Assembly (NCBI GenBank): GCA_027314515.1
Contig: DAHVAR010000091.1
Span: forward strand, 1-64,000
Source: Actinomycetota bacterium
GTDB taxonomy: Bacteria; Actinomycetota; Actinomycetes; Streptosporangiales; Streptosporangiaceae
DNA length: 64,000 nt
Reading direction: 5' to 3'
The translations under genes were made by a program, and so were the position numbers. Shown here one piece after another: positions 9,735-22,034 of the stretch; within the stretch, counting starts at the first letter, position 1; each line of letters begins with the position of its first letter. The notes under the pieces were generated by a model. It saw only the letters and a list, made by a program, of their open reading frames with translations, was not told the DNA's origin and did not search any database.

Positions 9735-11576
9735 CTGGCGAGCCAGCCTCCGGCCGGCCGGACGTCACCGGACGAGGAGAAGCACCGGCTCACCGCCCTC
9801 GAGGGGCTGGCCGCGCTGTCCCTCGATGCGCTGTCCTCGGTCGCCTACGGCCCGCAGGCCATCATCATCGTGCTGGCGACCGCCGGGGTGGCCGCGTTGC
9901 ACTACACGATGCCAGTGACCCTGGCGATCGTGCTGCTGCTGGTCGTCCTGGTGGTCTCCTACCGCCAGGTCATCGAGGCCTTCCCGAGTGGCGGTGGCGC
10001 CTACGCGGTAGCCAAGGCGCATCTGGGCGTCACACCGAGCCTGGTGGCGGCCGCCTCGCTGGTCGTGGACTACGTGCTGAACGCGGCTGTCGGCGTGTCG
10101 GCTGGCGTCGAGGCCCTCACCTCGGCCTTCCCGGTGCTGTATCCCGACCGGGTGTGGCTGTGCCTGGGCGTGCTCGGCGTGATCACCGCCGCGAACCTGT
10201 GGGGCGTGGCGGAGTCGGCCAGGCTGTTCATCGCGCCGACGATCCTGTTCATCGTAGCGATCTTCACGGTCATCGTCGCTGGCCTGCTTCGCCCGCATCC
10301 GCTGCCGTTTCCCGCCGGATCGGTGACGTCGGCCCCGCTGACGGTGGGCATCCTGCTGCTGCTGAGGGCGTTCGCCTCCGGGTGCTCGGCGCTGACTGGC
10401 GTCGAGGCGATCGCGAACGCGGTGCCGGAGTTCCGTGAGCCGAGGGCGCGTCGCGCCCAGCACACCGAAGTCGGGCTAGGCGTGATCCTCGGCCTGATGC
10501 TGATCGGCATCGCGGCGCTGGCCGACAAGTTCAAGGCCGAGCCGTCGACGACCGTGACCACGCTTGCCCAGCTCACCCAGGGCTCGATCGGCCATAACTT
10601 CTTTTTCTACGCGGTCCAGCTGCTGACCACGGTCCTGCTGGCGCTGGCGGCTAACACCTCCTTCGGCGGACTGCCGGTCCTTGCCTCGCTGCTCGCCTCC
10701 GACAATTTCCTGCCGCACCTGTTCTTCCTGCGGGCGCAGCGACAGGTACACAGGTACGGTGTCGTCGTGCTCGCGGTGGCCGCCGCTGCCCTGCTAGTGG
10801 CCTCGAGCGGCAGCACGCAGGCGCTGATCCCGGTGTTCGCCATCGGGGTGTTCGTCGGCTTCACGCTGTCGCAGGCCGGCATGGTGCGGCACTGGCGGCT
10901 CCAGGGCACGCCGGGCTGGCCGGGCCGGGCGCTCGTCAACGGCGTCGGAGCCGCATTCACCCTCGCGGCGCTTGCCATCGAACTGGTCAGCAAGTTCACC
11001 GAGGGTGCCTGGCTGGTCGTGATCGTCGTACCGCTGCTGGTGCTGATGTTCGCCTGGGTGCACACCGTCTATACGCGGATGGGCCGTGCGCTGGAGCTCG
11101 GTGATCTGCCGCGACCACCCGAACGCCGGACGTCGACGGTCGTCGTGCCGGTTGCAGTTATGTCGAGGCTGGTCAGGGAGGGCATCTCGGCTGCGCTGTC
11201 GCTCGGTGACGAGGTCATAGCGGTCACCATCTGCTTCGACGATCCGGCCGAGCAGGCAGTCAGCGAGAACCTGCGCGCGCAGTGGCAGCGGTGGGATCCG
11301 GGCGTCCCGCTGGTGACGCTGCACAGCAGCCACCGGTCGCTCGGCGAGCCGCTCGTCGCCTACCTGCGCGAGCTGGAGCGAACCTATACCCACGATCAGC
11401 TCGTCGTGCTGATCCCGGAGGTCCAGCAGGCCCGCCCCTGGCAGCGCATCCTGCATAACCAGCGGGGCTTCGCGCTGGAGCAGGCGATTCAGCACAGCGG
11501 CGTGAACGTGGTGATCTGCCGCCTCAGGTACCGGCTGTCGGCGGTGGCCGGTCAGCTACCGTCCGGGCCGCCCTGA
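9735..11576 (+). CDS. KimA/YdaO-like APC-superfamily potassium uptake permease
   Basis: Protein resembles B. subtilis KimA across its length as I recall it (ALSLDALSSVAYGPQAIIIVLAT...SYRQVIEAFPSGGGAY...CSALTGVEAIANAVPEF...ILHNQRGFALE). Homology begins upstream of the first ATG/GTG (9870); CTG at 9735 is the likely start. Confidence 0.8.
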   Translation: MASQPPAGRTSPDEEKHRLTALEGLAALSLDALSSVAYGPQAIIIVLATAGVAALHYTMPVTLAIVLLLVVLVVSYRQVIEAFPSGGGAYAVAKAHLGVTPSLVAAASLVVDYVLNAAVGVSAGVEALTSAFPVLYPDRVWLCLGVLGVITAANLWGVAESARLFIAPTILFIVAIFTVIVAGLLRPHPLPFPAGSVTSAPLTVGILLLLRAFASGCSALTGVEAIANAVPEFREPRARRAQHTEVGLGVILGLMLIGIAALADKFKAEPSTTVTTLAQLTQGSIGHNFFFYAVQLLTTVLLALAANTSFGGLPVLASLLASDNFLPHLFFLRAQRQVHRYGVVVLAVAAAALLVASSGSTQALIPVFAIGVFVGFTLSQAGMVRHWRLQGTPGWPGRALVNGVGAAFTLAALAIELVSKFTEGAWLVVIVVPLLVLMFAWVHTVYTRMGRALELGDLPRPPERRTSTVVVPVAVMSRLVREGISAALSLGDEVIAVTICFDDPAEQAVSENLRAQWQRWDPGVPLVTLHSSHRSLGEPLVAYLRELERTYTHDQLVVLIPEVQQARPWQRILHNQRGFALEQAIQHSGVNVVICRLRYRLSAVAGQLPSGPP

Positions 11577-12271
11577 TAGCGGTACCCCATGCCGGGCTCC
11601 GTCAGCAGCCACCGCGGCCTGGCCGGATCAGGCTCGAGCTTGCGGCGCAACTGGGCCATGTAGAGGCGCAGGTTGCCGGTGGCATCGGCGTAGCCAGGTC
11701 CCCAGACCTCGGCCAGCAGTTGCTGCTGGCTCAGCAGCTTGCCGGGGTTGCGCAGCAGCACCTCAAGGAGATGCCATTCGGTAGGGGTCAGCCGGATATC
11801 CGCGTTCCCGGCATGTTGCCGGTCGTCGCTGGTCGCGCCGCGCATGACGCGCTTGGCGGCCAGGTCGACGATGAGATCACCCAGCCTGACCTGCGGTACA
11901 TCGTCGTCCGCCGTTGCCCGCCTGGTGACGGCACGCATCCGGGCGAGCAGTTCGTCCATCCCGAACGGCTTGGTGACGTAATCATCAGCGCCGGCGTCCA
12001 GCGCCTCGACCTTGTCGGTGCTGTCGGCCCGGCCGGACAGCACGATGATCGGCGCGTCGCTCCAGCCGCGCAGGCCGTGGATGACCTCGACGCCGTCCAG
12101 GTCGGGCAGGCCGAGGTCAAGGATGACCAGGTCGGGCCGGTGGCGCGCGGCGAGTTCCAGGGCCTCGCCCGCGGTCCCCGCGGTGTGCACCTCGTACTGG
12201 CGGACGCGCAGGTTGATCCGCAGCGCGCGGATGATCTGCGGCTCGTCATCGATCACCAGAACGCTCGTCAC
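11552..12271 (-). CDS. kdpE: KdpE-type response regulator (copy 1)
   Basis: Receiver domain 'VIDDEPQIIRALRINLR', 'LDLGLPDLDGVEVI', OmpR-type DNA-binding C-terminus ending 'LLTEPGMGYRYQ'. Confidence 0.88.
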   Translation of the reverse strand: MTSVLVIDDEPQIIRALRINLRVRQYEVHTAGTAGEALELAARHRPDLVILDLGLPDLDGVEVIHGLRGWSDAPIIVLSGRADSTDKVEALDAGADDYVTKPFGMDELLARMRAVTRRATADDDVPQVRLGDLIVDLAAKRVMRGATSDDRQHAGNADIRLTPTEWHLLEVLLRNPGKLLSQQQLLAEVWGPGYADATGNLRLYMAQLRRKLEPDPARPRWLLTEPGMGYRYQGGPDGS

Positions 12272-12317
12272 AGCGCAACTCTGTCATCCCGCACAGCGGC
12301 AGCAGGCAGCGGCGGGA

Positions 12318-14942
12318 CTACGCCGTGCCGGCGTCGCGGTCGCTGCTGATCGCGAGCGCTTGCGACGGCGCCGGAACGGCCGGCAGCGACAGCGTCATGG
12401 TCAGCCCACCGCCCGGCGTCTCCTCGGGCTCCAGAGTGCCGCCCATCGCTTCGGTCAGGCCGCGGGACAGCGCCAGCCCGAGGCCGACCCCGGTGGTGTT
12501 GTCGGTATCGCCGAGCCGCTGGAAGGGCACGAACATCTGATCCCTGTGCTCCTGCGGGATGCCGGGACCGCAGTCGATCACCCGCAGTTCCACCCGGTCT
12601 TGCAGCGCGCTGCCGGACAGCGTCGGCGGGACATCTGACGGCGAGTACCGCAGCGCGTTCGCCGTCAGGTTCGCGATCACCCGCTCCAGGATGCCCGGGT
12701 CCACCGCCACCTCCGGCAGATCGTCCGGAATGCTGACATTCACCGCCTGCCCGGCCGGCCCGAGGTCGTCCAGCGACCGGGCGACGATCTCGGCCAGGTC
12801 AGCGGGCCGCGGGAAGACCGCGAGCGCGCCGGCTTGCAGCCTGCTCATATCGAGCAGGTTGTCGACGAGCCGGGCCAGCCGGTCCAGCGACTCGTCCGCG
12901 GTGGCCAGCAACTCGTCGTGGTCCTCGGCGTCCCACTCGATGTCACGTGATCGCAGGCTGGTGACCGCGGCCTTGGCAGACGCCAGCGGGGTGCGCAGGT
13001 CATGGCTGACCGCCGCGAGCAGCGCGGTGCGCACCCGGTCGGCCTCCGCTATCGGCCGGGCAGCCTCGGCAGCGGCGGCGAGGCGGCCCTGCTCGAGAGC
13101 CACCGCAGCGTAGGCGGCGAAGGCGCCGAGCACCCGCCGGTCGGTGGCTGGCAGCGGCCGGCCGCGCAGCGCCAGTACCAGGCCGTCGCCGGCCGGCATC
13201 TCGACATCGGCTTCCTCTGGGCGGCTGACCGGAGACTCGCCCGAGGAGCCCACCGCGGTCCACCGGCTGGCGATCCCCGCCTGCGGCGACTCGGTGCGCG
13301 GACCGGCCAGCTCGAGCAGCGTCACCGAGTCCATCCCGAACGCCTCGCGGACCCGGTCCAGGACCGCCGGGAGCGACCGCTGACCGCGCAGCACGCTGCC
13401 GGCGGTGGTCACCAGCAGCTCCGACTCCGCGCCCGCCCGGGCAGCTTGCTTGGTGCGCCGGGCCGCGGCATCGACCACTGAGCTCACCGTGAGGCCCACG
13501 GCGACGAAGATGGCGAGCGCCAGGGCGTTGTTGGCCTGCGCGATCGTCCATTTATGGACCGGCGGGGTGAAGAAGTAATTCAGCAGCAGCGATCCGGCGA
13601 CCGCGGCGAGCACGGCCGGGATGAAGCCGCCGACCAGGGCCACTACGATCACGCCAGCCAGGAAAACGAGCATGTCGCTGGTCAGGTTGATGCTCGCGTG
13701 CACGGTGGCCAGCACCAGCGACAGCAGCGGCATCAGCGCCACCGCCAGCGCATAGCCGGCCAGCTGGCGGCGCAGGGTCAGGCCGCCCGCCGCTCGCGGC
13801 AGCCCCCGGCCCCGGCCGGCATAGGAGTGCGTGACCATGTGCACGTCGATGTCACCGGACTCGCGTACCGTCCGGTTGCTGACGCCCGGTCCGGTCAGCA
13901 GCGAGGACAGCCAGCCGCGACGGCTGACGCCAAGCACCAGCTGGGTTGCGTTCTCCGCCCTGGCGAAGGCCAGCAGCGCATCCGGCACGTTGTCGCCGAC
14001 CACCTGGTGGTAGCTGCCGCCCAGATCCTCGACCAGCCGTCGCTGGGTGGCGAGGGCAGCCGGACTCGACCCGCCGGTCCCGTCCGACTGGGTCACATGC
14101 ACGGCCAGCAGGTCCCGGCCGGGCGACCGCGCGGCGATCCTGGCCGCCCGCCTGATCAGCGTCTCGCCTTCCGGGCCGCCGGTCAGCGCCACGACCACCC
14201 GTTCCCTGGCCTCCCAGGTAGCGCGGATGTCATGCGCTTCCCGGTAGCGCTGCAGGCCCTCGTCGACCTTGTCGGCGAGCCAGAGCAGCGCGAGTTCCCG
14301 CAGCGCGGACAGGTTGCCGATGCGGAAGTAATTGGTCAGCGCGGCATCGATCTTCCCGGCCTGGTAGATGTTGCCGTGCGCCATCCGGCGGCGCAGCGCC
14401 TCCGGGGTCATGTCGACGAGTTCGACCTGGTCGGCTGCCCGCACGATGGCATCGGGAACGGTCTCCCGCTGCGGCACGCCGGTGATCTTCTCGACCACGT
14501 CGTTGAGCGACTCCAGGTGCTGGATGTTCACGTTGGAGATCACGTCGATGCCCGCGTCGAGCATTTCCCGGACGTCCTGCCAGCGCTTGGCGTTGCGGGA
14601 GCCGGGAACGTTGGTGTGCGCGAACTCGTCGACCAGCGCTACGTCAGGCTGCCGCGCGAGTACGGCATCGAGGTCCAGCTCCTCGAAGAAGGTGCCCCGG
14701 TAGGGCATGCGCACCCGCGGGACCACCTCGAGGTCGCCGACCTGCTCGGCGGTGTGCAGCCGCCCGTGCGTCTCGACGAACGCGACGACCACGTCGGTGC
14801 CGCGTTCCCGGCGGCGGTGGCCCTCGTTGAGCATGGCGAACGTCTTGCCAACGCCGGCGGCTGAGCCGAGATAGATCCTCAGCTGGCCCCGGCCAGCCGG
14901 TGACCTGGTTGCCCTGACGTCCGCCAGGCGGTCGGTACTCAT
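12318..14942 (-). CDS. kdpD: osmosensitive K+ channel histidine kinase KdpD
   Basis: 'LRIYLGSAAGVGKTFAMLNEGHRR', USP-like domain, 4-TM DUF4118 region, 'AAVSHDLRTPLASAKAAV', HATPase. Possible upstream ATG at 14966. Confidence 0.95.
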   Translation of the reverse strand: MSTDRLADVRATRSPAGRGQLRIYLGSAAGVGKTFAMLNEGHRRRERGTDVVVAFVETHGRLHTAEQVGDLEVVPRVRMPYRGTFFEELDLDAVLARQPDVALVDEFAHTNVPGSRNAKRWQDVREMLDAGIDVISNVNIQHLESLNDVVEKITGVPQRETVPDAIVRAADQVELVDMTPEALRRRMAHGNIYQAGKIDAALTNYFRIGNLSALRELALLWLADKVDEGLQRYREAHDIRATWEARERVVVALTGGPEGETLIRRAARIAARSPGRDLLAVHVTQSDGTGGSSPAALATQRRLVEDLGGSYHQVVGDNVPDALLAFARAENATQLVLGVSRRGWLSSLLTGPGVSNRTVRESGDIDVHMVTHSYAGRGRGLPRAAGGLTLRRQLAGYALAVALMPLLSLVLATVHASINLTSDMLVFLAGVIVVALVGGFIPAVLAAVAGSLLLNYFFTPPVHKWTIAQANNALALAIFVAVGLTVSSVVDAAARRTKQAARAGAESELLVTTAGSVLRGQRSLPAVLDRVREAFGMDSVTLLELAGPRTESPQAGIASRWTAVGSSGESPVSRPEEADVEMPAGDGLVLALRGRPLPATDRRVLGAFAAYAAVALEQGRLAAAAEAARPIAEADRVRTALLAAVSHDLRTPLASAKAAVTSLRSRDIEWDAEDHDELLATADESLDRLARLVDNLLDMSRLQAGALAVFPRPADLAEIVARSLDDLGPAGQAVNVSIPDDLPEVAVDPGILERVIANLTANALRYSPSDVPPTLSGSALQDRVELRVIDCGPGIPQEHRDQMFVPFQRLGDTDNTTGVGLGLALSRGLTEAMGGTLEPEETPGGGLTMTLSLPAVPAPSQALAISSDRDAGTA

Positions 14943-14972
14943 CGACTGTGCTGCCTCGTAGACCATGTCGCC

Positions 14973-15660
<688 letters not shown>

Positions 15661-15683
<23 letters not shown>

Positions 15684-16290
15684 GGGCCCGGTTCAGTAGC
15701 AGCACGTTCACCACCGGCTCACCGAGGAACCCGAGCGTGCGGCCCGTGGTGTACTCCCTGACCAGGGCCTTGACCTGCGCCGGGCTGACGTGCCGGGCGG
15801 CGGCCACCCGGTCCACCTGGATCGCCGCATTCGCCGGCGAGATGTCGGGGTCCAGGCCGGAGCCGGAGGCGGTGACCGCGTCCGGCGGGATCTTCGAGAC
15901 CGGCACGTGGTCGAACGCGGACACCTGCCTTTGCCGTTTCTTGATCTCGGCGATCAGCTTCGGGTTGCTCGGTCCGAGGTTCGACGCGCCGGAGTACCGG
16001 GGATCGCAGCCGTAGTCGTTGCTGGCGCCGCTGGTCGCCGCGGACGGCCGCGGCTGGAAGTACTGCGGCAGCGGGTTCCCGTTGGCGCTCCGGAACTCCT
16101 GGCACAGCAGGCTCGATCCGATAATCCTGCCGTGATAGGTAACCAGCGACCCGTTCGCCTTGTCGTGGAACGCGATCTGCGCCACCGCGAGCATGGCCAG
16201 CGGGTAGATGATGCCGGTGAGCACGGTGAAGACCACGATGCCGCGCAGTGCGGCGATGTGCTGGCGGACGTAGCCGGGAAGGCGGTTCAC
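15661..16290 (-). CDS. kdpC: potassium-transporting ATPase subunit KdpC
   Basis: N-terminal TM and 'SGSGLDPDISPANAAIQVDRVAAARHVS...GEPVVNVLLLNRALDE'; GTG start at 16290. Confidence 0.92.
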
Positions 16291-16298
16291 TTGTCTTC

Positions 16299-18413
<2,115 letters not shown>

Positions 18414-18414
18414 C

Positions 18415-20085
18415 TCAGTGCAGTCCTTCTGCGAACGGGCCGAGGGCGAGGGCGGGGAAGTAAGTGAGGCCGATGAGCACGAGGATCACGCCGATGAGCA
18501 TGCCGACGAACAGCGGCTTGTGGGTCTCCAGCGTGCCCGCGCTGGCCGGCACGGGCTGCTGCCTGGCCAGCGATCCGCCCAGGCCAAGCGCGAAGATCAT
18601 AGGGGCGAACCTGGCCACCAGCATGACGATCCCGCCCACCGTGTTGTACCAGTAGGTGTTGGTGGCCAGGCCGGCGAAAGCCGAGCCGTTGTTGTTCGCC
18701 ATCGAGGTGAACGCGTAGAGGATCTCGGTCAGCCCGTGCGGGCCCGGGTTCAGAATGGATGCCCGCGGGATTCTCAGCCCGATGGACAAGCCCGTCCCGG
18801 CCAGCACGGTCGCCGGGGTCGTGAGGAAGTACAACGCCGCGTACTTCATCTCGGCCGGGCGGATCTTCTTGCCGATGTACTCCGGCGTCCGGCCGACCAT
18901 CAGGCCGCCGACGAATACCGTGACGATGGCCAGCACGAGCATGCCGTACAGGCCCGCGCCGACGCCGCCCGGCACGACCTCGCCGAGCGCCATGTCGGCC
19001 AGCGTGATCCCGCCGCCGAACGGTGTCAGCGAATCGTGGGAGCAGTTGACCGCGCCGGTGGAGGTGACCGTGGTCGACGCCGCGAACAGCGAGCAGCCGG
19101 CGGTGCCGAACCTCGTCTCCACGCCCTCCGTCGCGCCGTGGGCGACCTGGGCCGCGGTCGCTCCGCCGACGCTGTAGTGCGACTCGAAGAAGCTGATCCC
19201 GCCGACCGCGGCGAGCCAGAGAACCACCATGACAGCGAGCAGCGCGAACCCCTGCCGCGTGTCCTTCACCATCTTGCCGAAGGTCCGGGTCAGGGCGAAC
19301 GGGGTCACCAGGATCAGGAAGATCTCGAACCAGTTGGTGAACGGGCTTGGGTTCTCGAACGGGTGGGCGGAGTTGGCGTTGAAGAAGCCGCCGCCGTTGT
19401 TACCCGCCTGTTTGATGACCTCCTGGGAGGCCACCGGGCCGCCGGGGATGGTCTGGTGCGCGCCGGACAGGGTAGTCACGGTGTGGTAGCTGGCAATGTT
19501 GTCGATGACCCCGCCGGCCATCAGGATGATCCCGCCGATCACCGCGAGCGGGATCAGGTACCTGATGGTGATCCGCGTGGTGTCCACCCAGAAGTTGCCG
19601 AGCCGGTCGGTCTTGGACCGCATGAACCCGCGAACCAGTGCGATGGCCACCACGATGCCGACAGCCGCGGACATGAAGTTCTGCACGGCCAGGCCCGACA
19701 TCTGGGTCAGGTAGCCCATGGTCGACTCGCCGGAATAGTTCTGCCAGTTCGTGTTCGTGACGAACGAGGCCGCGGTGTTCCACGCCAGCGCCGGCGGCAC
19801 GTTCTTCATGCCCTCCGACAGCAGCAGGTAGCTCTGCAGCCGCTCGATGCCGTACAGGAACAGCACGCTGATCGCCGAGAAGGCCAGCATGCTGCGGGCG
19901 TAAGCACCCCACTTCTGGTCGTTGCCCGGGTTGATCCCGACCAGCCGGTAGATCCAGCGCTCCAGCCGCCAGTGCCTGTCGGTGGTGAAGACGTGCGCCA
20001 TGTAGTTGCCGAGCGGCAGGTAGCACGCGGCCAGCGCAGCGACGAGCAGGCCGAGTTGCAGCCAGCCGGCCGTAGCGGAGCTCAT
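18415..20085 (-). CDS. kdpA: potassium-transporting ATPase subunit KdpA
   Basis: '[10 protein letters not shown]', '[15 protein letters not shown]' and '[21 protein letters not shown]' selectivity-region motifs. Confidence 0.96.
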   Translation of the reverse strand: MSSATAGWLQLGLLVAALAACYLPLGNYMAHVFTTDRHWRLERWIYRLVGINPGNDQKWGAYARSMLAFSAISVLFLYGIERLQSYLLLSEGMKNVPPALAWNTAASFVTNTNWQNYSGESTMGYLTQMSGLAVQNFMSAAVGIVVAIALVRGFMRSKTDRLGNFWVDTTRITIRYLIPLAVIGGIILMAGGVIDNIASYHTVTTLSGAHQTIPGGPVASQEVIKQAGNNGGGFFNANSAHPFENPSPFTNWFEIFLILVTPFALTRTFGKMVKDTRQGFALLAVMVVLWLAAVGGISFFESHYSVGGATAAQVAHGATEGVETRFGTAGCSLFAASTTVTSTGAVNCSHDSLTPFGGGITLADMALGEVVPGGVGAGLYGMLVLAIVTVFVGGLMVGRTPEYIGKKIRPAEMKYAALYFLTTPATVLAGTGLSIGLRIPRASILNPGPHGLTEILYAFTSMANNNGSAFAGLATNTYWYNTVGGIVMLVARFAPMIFALGLGGSLARQQPVPASAGTLETHKPLFVGMLIGVILVLIGLTYFPALALGPFAEGLH

Positions 20086-20174
20086 CAGAACCTCTCGGGC
20101 TTGACGAGAGCGACGAATAGGTACGCAAGCAGCAGCAAGCCGCAGATCAGGCCGACCCAGTTCTCAGCGCTCAA
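20085..20174 (-). CDS. kdpF: KdpF small subunit (29 aa, TTG start), not in the ORF track
   Basis: Manual translation: (M)[28 protein letters not shown]; stop overlaps the kdpA ATG (TGATG); KdpF-like 'SAEN..GL...L..YL..AL..PE.F'. Confidence 0.9.
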   Translation of the reverse strand: MSAENWVGLICGLLLLAYLFVALVKPERF

Positions 20175-20253
20175 AGGACTCGATTCCCTTCAGGATGAGC
20201 CAGAGCACGCCGAAGACGACGATGGTCAGGCCGATATAGGCCAGGTCCAGCAT
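20164..20253 (-). CDS. 29-aa hydrophobic micro-ORF upstream of and overlapping kdpF
   Basis: Manual translation: [29 protein letters not shown]; preceded by aggagggctccATG Shine-Dalgarno; 11-bp overlap with kdpF. Confidence 0.75.
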   Translation of the reverse strand: MLDLAYIGLTIVVFGVLWLILKGIESFER

Positions 20254-20312
20254 GGAGCCCTCCTAGGCTTCGCCCGTTCCGAGCCAGTGAACTGCCTTGA
20301 GGAGGGCACCTA

Positions 20313-20360
20313 GCCGTTCCAAACGGCACCCATGCGGGCCGGATGCGGTTCCTAACGGAA
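20313..20360. promoter_or_regulatory. two related operator-like repeats 32 bp apart upstream of the kdp operon
   Basis: Perfect inverted repeat GCCGTTCCAAACGGC (20313-20327) and related GCGGTTCCTAACGGA (20345-20359). Confidence 0.55.
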
Positions 20361-20436
20361 TCCATGCACGGCGCTGGGGACTGCGATACCAACGGCGGTG
20401 CGCCGGCCGTCGTCGGATCTCCGGAGGCAGCAGAAA

Positions 20437-20462
20437 GCGGGGCCGCCGGATGGCGGCCCCGC
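20437..20462 (-). terminator. perfect 11-bp stem / 4-nt loop hairpin after the aminotransferase gene
   Basis: GCGGGGCCGCC-GGAT-GGCGGCCCCGC; minus-strand 3' flank begins TTTCTG. Confidence 0.7.
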
Positions 20463-20481
20463 CGGGGTAAAGCCCCTGCTG

Positions 20482-21873
20482 TCAGGCGGCGAGATCGTCC
20501 AGGCCGCTGAGGTCGGCCAGGATCGCACCGAACCTGGCCAGCGCGGCGGCGATCCACGGCAGCCGCAGCGGATCGGCCGCCGCCAGCGCCTGCTCGCGCT
20601 CGGCGTCGGTGTCGCCGTACAGCATGCTGGTGGCAAGCCGCAGCCGCAGGCAGGACGGGCTCTCGCCAAATGCGCTGCCCGGCAGCGTGCCGGCCCCGTA
20701 CCGGTCCAGTAGCAGGGCGGCGAGGTCATCGCCAGTCCGGACGCCGAACCTGGCCAGCAACTGGTCCCGCCACGGTGCGAAGTCCGGGTACAGGTAGAAC
20801 GCGGCCTGGGGCGGCGCGACGTCAAGCCCGGCGGCGGTGCAGCGCCGGGCCGCCTCGCGGCACACGGCGGCGTGCAGCGCGCGGCTGCGGTGCACGCGAT
20901 CGGCCAGGTCGGCTGGCTCGTCCATGGCCACGGCCGCCGCCTCCTGCATCGGGCCAGCGGCAGCCGACCAGATCTCGCTGGCGATGCCCAGCAGCCGGGC
21001 CCGCAGCGCCGAACCGGCCGCGCCGTCGGGCATGCGCGCTACCCCGATCCGCCAGCCGCCGGCGGCCAGGTTCTTGCTGAGTGAGGTCGTGACTATCGTC
21101 CGGTCCGGCGCGACCACAGCCGGGCTGAGGAACGGCAGGTCCGGGTCATGCACCAGATCCCGGTAGATCTCGTCGCTGATGATGAGCAGCCCGTGCCGCT
21201 CGGCAACCTCGCATACCGCGCGAACGGCGTCCGGACTGGCAAGCCGGCCGGTCGGGTTGTCCGGCAGGGTCATGAGCACGGCACCGATTGGCCGGTCGCC
21301 GTGACGCCGGCTGCGGACGGCGGCCTCGAGCGCGTCCGGGTCGCAGACCCCGCCCTCGCCGGCAACGGCGGGCACGAACTGCGGGGTGACGTCGGCCAGC
21401 GTGGCCTGAGCCGCGTAACTGACCCAGCTGGGCCGGGGCAGCGCGACGCTGGTGCCCAGCGCCAGCATCGTGCCGAACAACAGCGCCTTGCTGCCGGGGC
21501 CGGACACGACTGCCTCGGGCGCGGTCGGCAGCGACCGCCGGGACCAGTAGCCGGCTGCCGCCGCTCGCAGCCGCTGCGACCCGGCGACCGGGCCGTAGCC
21601 GCCGCGCCCGGCAGCGGCGGCCAGTTCTGCGATCAGCCGCGGATGGAGCGGGAGTCCGGCTTCGCCGAAGGCCAGCGGCAGTACCTGCTCGCCGCGCTGG
21701 CGGCGGCGCTCGAGTGCCTCATTGGCGGCGAGCGTGGCGGACACCGGGATGTTGGCGCGGCGGGCAGCCAGCTGGCCGGCGAAGGCCGGCGGCCCGGCGA
21801 CGCCCGCACCGGGGGAGTGCGGAGTCCGGCTGGAGATCGGTTCGGTCATGGCGGCTGGGCCAGCCCATGGCAT
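20482..21873 (-). CDS. PLP-dependent aminotransferase (class I/II)
   Basis: 'LPDNPTGRLASPDAV', 'IISDEIYRDL', PLP-lysine region 'TTSLSKNLAAGGWRIGVA'. Confidence 0.92.
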   Translation of the reverse strand: MPWAGPAAMTEPISSRTPHSPGAGVAGPPAFAGQLAARRANIPVSATLAANEALERRRQRGEQVLPLAFGEAGLPLHPRLIAELAAAAGRGGYGPVAGSQRLRAAAAGYWSRRSLPTAPEAVVSGPGSKALLFGTMLALGTSVALPRPSWVSYAAQATLADVTPQFVPAVAGEGGVCDPDALEAAVRSRRHGDRPIGAVLMTLPDNPTGRLASPDAVRAVCEVAERHGLLIISDEIYRDLVHDPDLPFLSPAVVAPDRTIVTTSLSKNLAAGGWRIGVARMPDGAAGSALRARLLGIASEIWSAAAGPMQEAAAVAMDEPADLADRVHRSRALHAAVCREAARRCTAAGLDVAPPQAAFYLYPDFAPWRDQLLARFGVRTGDDLAALLLDRYGAGTLPGSAFGESPSCLRLRLATSMLYGDTDAEREQALAAADPLRLPWIAAALARFGAILADLSGLDDLAA

Positions 21874-22010
21874 AGCAATAGCTCCTAGCTGCGGGGCGAG
21901 AGAAGGGTGGGGGGTACTTCTCAGCCGCAGAGGCTACCCGCCGCTAGTGCGCTGACCAGCCCATGTGGTGGTAAAGCATCAGTACATCAGGGCATGTCTG
22001 ACGCAGAGGT

Positions 22011-22023
22011 TAAGGGTGTCTTA
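22011..22023. promoter_or_regulatory. LysR-type T-N11-A box TAAGGGTGTCTTA
   Basis: Dyad TAAG-N5-CTTA in the divergent spacer, 11 bp before the LysR ATG at 22035. Confidence 0.5.
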
Positions 22024-22034
22024 TGCTGGTAGCC

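Noticed and set aside
13554-14864. 436-aa plus-strand ORF antisense to kdpD
   Set aside because: His/Arg/Gln-rich shadow ORF; the kdpD frame has clear motifs.
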